Positions 1 through 6,165 of a DNA stretch of 15,713 nt are shown here, one piece after another. Positions within the stretch are counted from its first letter, which is position 1; each line of letters opens with the position of its first letter. Both the position numbers and the translations under genes were made by a program. Source of the stretch: Desulfobulbaceae bacterium (lineage in GTDB: Bacteria > Desulfobacterota > Desulfobulbia > Desulfobulbales > SURF-16); contig JALNXE010000102.1 of the NCBI GenBank assembly GCA_023230525.1, positions 1 through 15,713 of the forward strand, in the 5' to 3' direction. Below the pieces are notes generated by a model. The model saw only the letters and a program-made list of their open reading frames with translations. It did not search any database and was not told the origin of the DNA.

Positions 1-176
1 CTCTGATCTCCGTCATGGGAATTCAGGAGACAGGAGACAGAATTCAGAATGGTTGATTTTATTACGTTTTATTCTGGCTCCTGATTTCTGGCTGCTGAAT
101 TCTCTGGAAACAAGCTGCGGTGAGCATGAGGATATCAATTTAATTTCAACATGTTACCACAACTCAGAAAGTTGAA
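1..176 (+). repeat. Left arm of window-flanking inverted repeat
   Basis: This segment is the reverse complement of 15536-15710, with three substitutions and one single-base indel (all between about 121 and 153). Similarity stops after the GTTGAA at 171-176. It has no convincing coding content. It holds alternating EcoRI-like GAATTC and CAGGAGACAGGAGACAG words that fold back on CTGGCTCCTGATTTCTGG further on. The pattern resembles non-coding dispersed repeats in intergenic DNA. No transposase or target-site duplication is visible. It may be a genomic repeat family at which the assembly broke. Confidence 0.9.
20..102. repeat. Imperfect hairpin inside the left repeat arm
   Basis: Positions 20-51 and 71-102 form an inverted repeat in which about 24 of 32 positions pair, around a loop of roughly 20 nt. 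The ends of the stem (GAATTCAG with CTGAATTC, and CAGAAT with ATTCTG) are perfect. The right arm carries the same structure at about 15609-15691. Such an intra-repeat dyad is typical of REP-like elements, but no family can be named from sequence alone. Confidence 0.6.
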
Positions 177-221
177 CTTATTATGAAGCGGGAATTCATG
201 GAAATTTCCCGGAGCCGCGTA

Positions 222-244
222 GGGGCAGGCCTTGTGCCTGCCCC
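222..244. repeat. GC-rich perfect hairpin downstream of the zinc-ribbon gene
   Basis: GGGGCAGGC (222-230) and GCCTGCCCC (236-244) are perfect inverted repeats around a 5-nt loop. The hairpin lies about 40 bp beyond the stop codon of the minus-strand zinc-ribbon gene and could help end its transcript, but no T-tract follows. It also looks like a short dispersed palindrome, so the terminator role is only a possibility. Confidence 0.5.
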
Positions 245-283
245 GTTCAACGGTGCCGACAGTGGGGGGGAGGACCAAAAAAA

Positions 284-487
284 TCAGTATGTCATGCGGA
301 CCCGGCCGCAGTCAGGGCAGACCCAGGTGGGACCGTTGCTGATGCCCCAGAGATTTTCGCGAAAACACTCCTCGCAGATCTGGAAGCCGCAGGGGCAGTT
401 AAAACAATAGGGCAGCTTCTTCTTGCAGCAGTGGCAGACATACTCCTTTTTGCGGCGGTGACGGCTGCTCTTTTTCTGCTCTTCCAT
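284..487 (-). CDS. Small Cys-rich zinc-ribbon protein
   Basis: This is a 67-residue protein with a basic N-terminus (QKKSSRHRRKK) and at least four Cys clusters: CHCC near residue 18, CFNCPC near 28, CEEC near 38 and CPDC near 57. The spacing suggests two zinc-binding knuckles of ribbon or treble-clef type. Its ATG overlaps the stop codon of the upstream receiver-kinase gene by one base (TGATG), so the two are probably translated together. I recognise the style as a conserved uncharacterised small protein but cannot name a function. Nucleic-acid binding or a protein-interaction adaptor for the kinase is inference only. Confidence 0.7.
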   Translation of the reverse strand: MEEQKKSSRHRRKKEYVCHCCKKKLPYCFNCPCGFQICEECFRENLWGISNGPTWVCPDCGRVRMTY

Positions 488-1587
488 CAGGACTCGCAGG
501 ACTCGACTTCGCCAATGCCTTCTATCGGCTGCAGCGGCAGCTTGATGACAAAAGTTGTCCCGCTGCCCGGGTTTCCTTCCACCTGGATGGAACCATGGTG
601 ATAATGGAGGATATAGCGGCAGATCGCCAGGCTGATCCCCTGGCCTTTCTGATGATGGGCCACATCCTTAATGGCAAACTCATCAAATATCTGCTCCCAC
701 CTAGAGGGATCAAGGCCTTCGCCCTCGTCCCGCACGGTCACGAACAGGACACCGTCCGCCTGCCGGCTCTTGATGGTGATGGTGCCTGACTCCGGGGAAA
801 ATTTATAGGCATTGTCGATGACAAATTTAAAGACATTGATCAAAAGCGGCCAGTCAGCCTGCAAAATGATCGTGTCATCAAAATCAGTGGTAATACGGAT
901 ATGCCGGGCGGCATTCTCCTCGACCAGATTATTGATGACATTGGCCAGCATGCCGCTGACCGGTTCCGGATTGAAATGCAGCTCCATGCCGGCTTTGAGC
1001 TTGCAGAGCAGGACCGCATTTTTCATGAACTGAAAAAGCTGCTGGCCGGATTTGGCAATGAGGCCCGCCAGCTCCTTTCCCTCTTCCGACAAGGTCGGGT
1101 CATTGGCCAGCAGCTCGGCGCAGCCGATGATGCCGCTGACCGGAGTCCTGGTTTCATGGGTAATCAGGGTAAGCAGATCACCCTTGACCTGATCCACCTC
1201 TTCCCTGTTTTTCAGCTGGGTAAACACCCGCACTTTGGCCAGCAGTTCCTCTTTATCAAAGGGCTTGCCGATATAATCATCGGCTCCGGCCTCATAGCCC
1301 TTCAGGCGCTCGTTGACGCGGGCATGGCCGGATACCATGATTATCTTGGTAAAACGGTACTGATTGTCCGCCCTGATGGCCCGGCAGACCTCATAACCGT
1401 TCATGGCGGGAAGCTGAATATCGAGCAGAATAAGGTCGGGCTTGAATACGGGCAGAATTTCAAGGGCCTGCTCGCCTGACTCGGCAGTTTCAACGACATA
1501 ATCACCAACCGAGGCCAGCAGATCCTGGATATAAAACAGGATGATCGGTTCATCATCAACGACTAAAATTTTATACTGAACCTTCAA
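487..1587 (-). CDS. Hybrid response regulator-histidine kinase (REC-HisKA-HATPase)
   Basis: The 366-residue protein has no signal peptide or membrane segment, so it should be a cytoplasmic phosphorelay component. Residues 6-125 are a CheY-like receiver: acidic pocket D11-D12, phosphoacceptor D56, switch S86, conserved K108. A short helical linker leads to a HisKA segment with phosphoacceptor H144 (THETRTP). An HATPase domain follows, with N-box (DNAYKFSP), G1 (DEGEGLDP) and G2 (GQGISLAI). There is no PAS or other sensor domain, so the input is probably phosphotransfer from another kinase or partner binding. The start codon is TTG, preceded by a GAGAGAGA purine run. The gene is divergent from coaX and its stop overlaps the start of the zinc-ribbon gene. 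The cognate output is not in the window. Confidence 0.9.
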   Translation of the reverse strand: MKVQYKILVVDDEPIILFYIQDLLASVGDYVVETAESGEQALEILPVFKPDLILLDIQLPAMNGYEVCRAIRADNQYRFTKIIMVSGHARVNERLKGYEAGADDYIGKPFDKEELLAKVRVFTQLKNREEVDQVKGDLLTLITHETRTPVSGIIGCAELLANDPTLSEEGKELAGLIAKSGQQLFQFMKNAVLLCKLKAGMELHFNPEPVSGMLANVINNLVEENAARHIRITTDFDDTIILQADWPLLINVFKFVIDNAYKFSPESGTITIKSRQADGVLFVTVRDEGEGLDPSRWEQIFDEFAIKDVAHHQKGQGISLAICRYILHYHHGSIQVEGNPGSGTTFVIKLPLQPIEGIGEVESCES

Positions 1588-1686
1588 ATCTCTCTCTCAA
1601 GCAGCGATTGCAAAAAAAACAGATAAACCGGTGGGCAGGCCAGGGACTGATGCCATTTTTTTTAACGGAATCAATCCATTTTCGGT

Positions 1687-1692
1687 TATAGT
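1687..1692 (+). promoter_or_regulatory. Possible -10 element for coaX
   Basis: TATAGT lies about 45 bp before the coaX start, in the 150-bp gap between divergent genes. The -35 region is poor (TTAACG at 1662-1667, 19-bp spacing), so the call is weak. Confidence 0.25.
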
Positions 1693-1737
1693 ATTCCACA
1701 ATTACCCCATTGTAAAAACAATTTTAAGGATGAGATA

Positions 1738-2511
1738 ATGTTACTGGCAGTGGATATCGGCAACAGTCATATGGTGCTTGGCCTGTTTAGGGACAAAACC
1801 CTGGTCTGCGACTGGCGCATGCAAACCAACCGCAGCACCACCTCCGATGAACTGGCGGCCAGACTGCAAGGGCTTTTCCAGCTGAAAAACCGCCGGCTTG
1901 CGGAAATAACCGGCGTGATCATCGGCTCCGTGGCTCCTCCCCTGGAATCCGTCTGGGGCAACCTGGCAAAAAAGTACCTGCACTGTGAACCCCTGCTGGT
2001 CACGGGCGGGGAAATCGATGCCGGCATTGCCATTGTCACCGACAATCCCGGTGAAGTAGGCGCCGACCGGATCATCAATTCGGTGGCCGCGTACAGCCGT
2101 TATAAAAAGGCGCTGATTATCGTCGACTTCGGCACGGCGATCACCCTTGACTGCGTGTCTGCCAAGGGGGAATACATCGGCGGGGCGATTGCCCCTGGAC
2201 TCGGCATATCCTTTGACGCCCTCATTAACCAGACGGCCAAACTGCCCAGGATCGATATCAGCTCACCGCCGAGGCATCCCATCGGCACCAATACGGAAGC
2301 CGCCCTGAAATCAGGCCTTTTATACGGTTTCGGCGGTCTGGTGGAAGGGCTGATCAGCCGGATAGCCCAACAGTTCCACCCCGAAATTCCCAAGGTGATC
2401 GCCACCGGCGGCATGGCCGGGGTCATTGCGCCCTTTGCCCCGTCAATCGAGTCAGTGGAACCCATGCTGACCCTGGAAGGATTACAGATTATCCATGCAC
2501 GAAACAGCTGA
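1738..2511 (+). CDS. coaX: Type III pantothenate kinase
   Basis: CoaX phosphorylates pantothenate with ATP, the first step of coenzyme A synthesis. The protein has the usual length (257 aa) and the ASKHA-fold signatures: DIGN at residues 6-9 (phosphate-1 motif), GADR at 108-111 (pantothenate and dimer site) and DFGTA at 130-134 (phosphate-2 motif), with ATGGMAG near the C-terminus. The ATG is preceded by AAGGATGAG at good ribosome-binding distance. In many genomes coaX follows birA; here the left neighbour is an unrelated divergent kinase. The gene overlaps the following LD-carboxypeptidase gene by 17 bp, so the two are likely co-transcribed. Confidence 0.96.
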   Translation: MLLAVDIGNSHMVLGLFRDKTLVCDWRMQTNRSTTSDELAARLQGLFQLKNRRLAEITGVIIGSVAPPLESVWGNLAKKYLHCEPLLVTGGEIDAGIAIVTDNPGEVGADRIINSVAAYSRYKKALIIVDFGTAITLDCVSAKGEYIGGAIAPGLGISFDALINQTAKLPRIDISSPPRHPIGTNTEAALKSGLLYGFGGLVEGLISRIAQQFHPEIPKVIATGGMAGVIAPFAPSIESVEPMLTLEGLQIIHARNS

Positions 2512-3430
2512 GCAGGCCACCCCTCTTTTCCCCCGCGCCTTAAGGAAGGGGGACACCATCGGACTGGTAGCGCCCGCCGGCCCCTGGAATGAGGACGAGT
2601 TTGCCCGAGGGGTGCGGATCCTCGACCAGTACGGCTTCAAGGTGAAAATAGCCCATGATCTGGGGGCAAAGGAAAACTACCTGGCCGGCTCTGACCGGCA
2701 TCGCAGCGCCCTGTTCCAGGAAATATGGGGCGATCCCGAGGTCCAGGCGGTCCTGGCGGTCCGGGGAGGATATGGCTCCCTGCGCATCCTGGGGGCAATA
2801 GATTACCAGCTCATCCGCCTTCAGCCGAAAATCTTCATCGGCTTCAGCGACATCACCGCCCTGCACTGCGCCATTTTGCAGCAGACCGGCCTGGTCACCT
2901 TCCATGGACCGATGGTCACCACCCTGGCCAAGCATGACAAACAGTCCCTGCTCTCTTTTTTTGACACCATCACCAGCGGCGTCTGCCGGCCCATAGCCAC
3001 CCGTTCCGTGGAAATCCTCAAATCAGGCCAGGCCGCGGGCAGGCTCATCGGCGGCAACCTGACCACGGCGGTCCATCTGCTGGCCACCCCTTATGAGGTG
3101 GCCTGGCGGGATAAAATCGTCTTTCTGGAGGATGTGGGCGAGGCTCCCTACCGCATTGACCGCATGCTGTCCCATCTCAAAACGGCAGGCAGGTTTGCCG
3201 GCATCCGCGGCCTTATCCTCGGCTCCTTTACCAACTGCGGGGACCAGGAAATGATCTGGGCCAGGGTGATGGAACTGTTCAGCGATGAAGACCTGCCGAT
3301 CTGGGCGAATTTTCCCATCGGCCACGGAGAACAGAACATGATTGTGCCCATGGGCAGCGAGGCGCGCATGGATTCCTCCACCGGCACCCTCAGTTTTCCT
3401 GCGCCCTGCTGCTGGAAAATGATGTCTTAG
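2495..3430 (+). CDS. LD-carboxypeptidase family protein (peptidase S66)
   Basis: Family S66 enzymes remove the terminal D-alanine from tetrapeptide muropeptides during cytoplasmic murein recycling. The 311-residue protein opens with the family pattern GDTIGLVAPAGP (19-30), has AVRGGYG (88-94), the nucleophile S118 in GFSD, acidic E212 in FLEDVGE, and H277 in FPIGHGEQN, giving a complete Ser-Glu-His triad. There is no signal peptide, in line with a cytoplasmic role. The start lies inside coaX; a GGAAGG lies 14 bp upstream, rather far for a ribosome-binding site, so translation may depend on coaX. The last ~10 residues (PAPCCWKMMS) look unlike the family, possibly a late frameshift. Related S66 members also cleave microcin C7 (MccF); the ldcA role is the more likely. 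Confidence 0.9.
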   Translation: MHETAEQATPLFPRALRKGDTIGLVAPAGPWNEDEFARGVRILDQYGFKVKIAHDLGAKENYLAGSDRHRSALFQEIWGDPEVQAVLAVRGGYGSLRILGAIDYQLIRLQPKIFIGFSDITALHCAILQQTGLVTFHGPMVTTLAKHDKQSLLSFFDTITSGVCRPIATRSVEILKSGQAAGRLIGGNLTTAVHLLATPYEVAWRDKIVFLEDVGEAPYRIDRMLSHLKTAGRFAGIRGLILGSFTNCGDQEMIWARVMELFSDEDLPIWANFPIGHGEQNMIVPMGSEARMDSSTGTLSFPAPCCWKMMS

Positions 3431-3497
3431 TCTGCAGGTTTCTCCCGGTGCGTTAACAAGATTTGCCTGGTCATATTTTGAGTCCTTTCCCATTAAT

Positions 3498-4007
3498 TTA
3501 CTCTGCGCCAGCCAATTTCTGCAGAATCTCGCGCAGATGGCTGGTGTGGAATTGCAGGTGGGACTCGTTCCCCCCTCCTAGCAGGCCGATCCAAGTTTCA
3601 AGGGTCGGAAACTCGCCAAACGGGGTGCCCTTCAGCATGGGAATTTGCGCTGTGCGATCGAGCTGCTCTTTTGACAGTCCTTCTGAAAATTTGGCCATCT
3701 CCTCGTATGCGCGTTCAACCTCGGAGAACAGCTGGGTAAAGCTCATCCGGGCCCGCGACTCGCTGAAAAAGGGATTCTCTGCTTCAACATCGAGCCTGGG
3801 GGTTTCTTGTTGGAGAAAGGCCTGCAGAAGCTGGAGATGACCGGTTCCTTCCGGCCCCAGCAGGTGGGAAAGGATCTCCCTGGGCGACCATTTTCCGGTC
3901 GGCGCTCGACTGGCGGTGCGCTCATCAACTCCTTTGCATACCTTCCTCAGCTCTTCGATTCTCAGGCGGATGTTTTTCGCCAATTTGTTTCCTGCAGAAT
4001 TTGCCAT
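3498..4007 (-). CDS. DinB-like four-helix-bundle protein
   Basis: The 169-residue protein is helical throughout. It shows the DinB-superfamily pattern: a WSPREILSHLLG segment near residue 40 with a metal-ligand type His, and a C-terminal helix HLQFHTSHLREIL supplying further His residues, consistent with a three-His metal site. DinB-like proteins include mycothiol- and bacillithiol-dependent transferases and many uncharacterised stress proteins; no substrate can be assigned. A strong ribosome-binding site (AAGGAG) lies 7 bp before the ATG. The gene stands alone and converges on the LD-carboxypeptidase gene. Confidence 0.8.
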   Translation of the reverse strand: MANSAGNKLAKNIRLRIEELRKVCKGVDERTASRAPTGKWSPREILSHLLGPEGTGHLQLLQAFLQQETPRLDVEAENPFFSESRARMSFTQLFSEVERAYEEMAKFSEGLSKEQLDRTAQIPMLKGTPFGEFPTLETWIGLLGGGNESHLQFHTSHLREILQKLAGAE

Positions 4008-4245
4008 GTCGTTTCTCCTTTCCTGTTATTCGTTGCCTGCCGTGATGCTGTAATGTCTGCACCGCCGCACAAAATGGTAAAGGGAGGTTGAGCAAATTTC
4101 ATGCCCCTATTTTTCCCGGAATTACAAAGGCATCCGCACCACCGCCTGAGAAACCTCAAACCTTCTGCTGATAAGGGAATACGGACGATCTGCAAAAATA
4201 GGTGGTCAAAGACCAGCAGGATTTCACGTCTCGTGACGCAGGATA
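4008..4245. other. Intergenic stretch with no supported gene
   Basis: The stretch lies between the divergent DinB-like gene and the truncated decarboxylase-like gene. Short overlapping open frames on both strands match nothing I recognise and lack good ribosome-binding sites. No RNA gene, repeat or clear terminator was seen. It may contain decayed 5' sequence of the decarboxylase gene, but I could not find family motifs in any frame. Confidence 0.4.
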
Positions 4246-4623
4246 ATGTCCTCTGCCGCAGGAAGATTGCCGTTTTTACTATCCGGGGACGGAACTCGCA
4301 GCCATCCGCATGATGATATGCATGAGCAGCCTCCCGAAAATCAGATCCATATGCAAAAATTTCTATCGGCGAACTGTTTTGGCGATTACTATACCAGGAC
4401 AGGACTTGATATGAAAATGAGAGAGCTTCTCACTTTCTCGATGCTCTTGTCCCTCGGCGGATGTGAGCCGCAGCTGAAAGGGCATGTGCAAGGCAATATC
4501 AATGTTGGAAACGATAAACAGGTATTACTCAGTACCGTTACGCAATTGTTGCCTTACGTGGGATATCCAAGAACGCTTAATGCAATAAGGTGCGTCAATG
4601 AGGTTGTACCGGAGCCGGGCTGA
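4246..4623 (+). pseudogene. Truncated carboxymuconolactone decarboxylase-like gene
   Basis: From about residue 36 to the end (125 aa total) the product matches the C-terminal domain of carboxymuconolactone decarboxylase/AhpD-like proteins: NCFGDYYTRTGLDMKMREL, LGGCEPQLKGHVQ, and LPYVGYPRTLNA. The two-domain family members I know run to about 250 residues and have an N-terminal repeat that is missing here. The first ~35 residues have no family character. The CxxxH-type motif of this fold appears as GCEPQLKGH. Starts are possible at 4246 or 4318 and neither has a strong ribosome-binding site. It is therefore probably a 5'-truncated remnant, though a short single-domain protein cannot be excluded. 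Confidence 0.65.
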
Positions 4624-4726
4624 TCCCCGAGCCAGGTTCCGGTTCTGTGGACTCCGGCCTCTTCCGGATCGCCCGTTACACGAGGCCCTAACCGCCGGTT
4701 TCCTGGCGAGAGCGAGAGGATGATAC

Positions 4727-5002
4727 GTGATTGATCAATTCGATAAAAACAATGCTTATTGCCGCATGCTCGGGCATGTTCTCCCCTTTCATTATTGCCG
4801 GACCATGAATGAAGGTCTGCCCTGCGGCAGAATTCTCGACTGCTGGTTCATGCGAATACCCATCAGGGAATTTATCGAGGGCAATTATTCCGAAGAGGAA
4901 CGGCAGCGGATTTTTCAACCGCCAAAGCCGAAAATGGTTTCCCTCGCCGAGATCGTGGCCAAGGCGCAGAAACAGACGGAGAAAGGCGGGGATGCAAAAT
5001 AA
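4727..5002 (+). CDS. Small conserved Cys-containing protein of unknown function
   Basis: The 91-residue protein starts with GTG, 6 bp after GAGAGGA. Its N-terminal half has four cysteines in a regular pattern (C12, C24, C33, C39: YCRMLGH, FHYCRTMNEGLPCGRILDCWF), suggesting a bound metal or cluster. A helical EEERQRIF segment, a PPKPKM turn and a charged C-terminal helix follow. I have the impression of similar small hypothetical proteins in deltaproteobacteria but cannot name a family. It is 103 bp downstream of the truncated decarboxylase-like gene and converges on gspB with only 22 bp between stop codons. Confidence 0.65.
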   Translation: MIDQFDKNNAYCRMLGHVLPFHYCRTMNEGLPCGRILDCWFMRIPIREFIEGNYSEEERQRIFQPPKPKMVSLAEIVAKAQKQTEKGGDAK

Positions 5003-5024
5003 AAGGGAATTATCCGGCAGGCTC

Positions 5025-6164
5025 CTAAAATACCGGCACGTAGAAGAGATATTTTTGGTACCTGAAAATAACCCCATCCGTTGAAATCTCAGCCACTTTC
5101 AGATCCGGGGCAAGCATCTGACCTTCCCGCAATACTTTGCCGTTGATGCATGCCAAGCGCGCGGCCGGTTTATCTTTGTAAAAGAGGTGCGCACTGATGT
5201 GAAAGTCCGGCAGTTGCCGTCTGATGGCCACGGGAAGCTGGTCAATGTGCAGGGCTTTTTTAGTCAAACCGGCTTCTGGCTCAAGGGGGCCGGAATCCGC
5301 CGTTTCGGCAAGCGGGGGGCGCTGCGGCTGATCCTGCTCCGGTTTTTCGTTATATTCTTCCGGGTGAGAAGCCGTTACCGGGCCGGTAATGGCCTCCTCT
5401 TGCGGAGGAGCGCTCATGTTCGCCTCTTCCGGCCCGCTCTCCCGGGTATCCTCTGCCTGCGCCTCTTCCTGCAATTGCCCACCTTCTTCTATTTCTCCAT
5501 TCGCTATGGATGGTGCCGCGGCAGGATCTGGCCGGGAGGCGGCAACACCCCCCGCCCTATTTGCCGCAGCGCTTTCATCCTCGGCCGCGGCAGGTTCGGC
5601 CGGCAGGGGCTCGCGGCTGGCAGGCGAGGGTTCCGGCGTTAATTGAGGCGCGCTGGTGTTCGCCGCATCTGATGCGCCCGCCTGGGGATCCTCTGCATAC
5701 GCCTCTTCCTGCGGTGGCGGAGCTGCAGCTGTTTCTTCCTGCGCCATGGGTGGTGCTGCGGCAGGATCTGGCCCGGAGGCGGCAACACCCCCCGGCCTGT
5801 TTGCCGAAGTGCTTTCATCCTCGGCCGCGGCAGGTTCGGACTCGAGAGGCTCGCGGCTTACAGAAGAGGGTTCCGGCGTTGCCTGTGGAGCGGCAGCCTG
5901 CCGTCTCTCCTGCACCGTTTCCTGTGGCGCCTGATCAGAGCCGGGGATGATGGCCTGCGTTTTTGTGGCCGGCTGCTTGTGGAGCAGAACAAAAAAGAGG
6001 ATGAAAATCACATTCGCAAGCACAATCACCCCAAGGGGTAAGAGCCACGGTGCTTTTTTCTTCTTTGGCGGGGCAAGCTCCAGCTGGACGGTGTTCAAAT
6101 CAGGAACGCGCGCCTGCTGCCGCTGCTTATCAGACTTTTTAAGGGCGTCGAGAATATAGGACAT
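5025..6164 (-). CDS. gspB: GspB-like type II secretion assembly factor
   Basis: GspB works with the ATPase GspA to pass the GspD secretin through the cell wall in type II secretion. The 379-residue protein has the typical cytoplasmic opening MSYILDALKKSDKQRQ, one membrane segment (about 40-61), a long Pro/Ala/Glu-rich periplasmic linker, and a C-terminal GspB domain (about 305-379) with PDFHISAHLFYKDKPA and NGKVLREGQ. I chose the ATG at 6164 over an upstream in-frame start because it gives this N-terminus and has AAGGAG 6 bp before it. It starts one base after the gspA stop. The linker contains an exact-period 240-bp tandem duplication. No other gsp gene is present. Confidence 0.9.
   Translation of the reverse strand: MSYILDALKKSDKQRQQARVPDLNTVQLELAPPKKKKAPWLLPLGVIVLANVIFILFFVLLHKQPATKTQAIIPGSDQAPQETVQERRQAAAPQATPEPSSVSREPLESEPAAAEDESTSANRPGGVAASGPDPAAAPPMAQEETAAAPPPQEEAYAEDPQAGASDAANTSAPQLTPEPSPASREPLPAEPAAAEDESAAANRAGGVAASRPDPAAAPSIANGEIEEGGQLQEEAQAEDTRESGPEEANMSAPPQEEAITGPVTASHPEEYNEKPEQDQPQRPPLAETADSGPLEPEAGLTKKALHIDQLPVAIRRQLPDFHISAHLFYKDKPAARLACINGKVLREGQMLAPDLKVAEISTDGVIFRYQKYLFYVPVF
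5401..5880 (-). repeat. 240-bp tandem duplication in the gspB linker
   Basis: Units 5401-5640 and 5641-5880 align with no net gap at a period of exactly 240 bp, that is 80 codons in frame. The best conserved part is 5525-5640 against 5765-5880, which shares for example TCATCCTCGGCCGCGGCAGG. Unit starts are more diverged. The encoded motif is TPEPS-SREPL-EPAAAEDES-ANR-GGVAAS-PDPAAAP. The duplication lengthens the periplasmic spacer of GspB. Confidence 0.85.
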
Positions 6165-6165
6165 G

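Noticed and set aside
1..176. Flanking inverted repeats considered as insertion-sequence or transposon ends
   Set aside because: No transposase, no target-site duplication visible, and the interior is a mix of housekeeping and accessory genes; kept as repeats only.
183..410. Plus-strand open frame of 75 codons after the left repeat
   Set aside because: It runs through the GC-rich hairpin and antisense to the zinc-ribbon gene, has no ribosome-binding site and no recognisable domain.
901..1479. 192-codon plus-strand open frame
   Set aside because: It is antisense to the receiver and HisKA parts of the kinase gene, whose motifs are clear; long antisense frames are expected in GC-rich genes.
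3023..3493. 156-codon minus-strand open frame
   Set aside because: Antisense to the LD-carboxypeptidase gene, which has a full catalytic triad; no domain visible in the antisense product.
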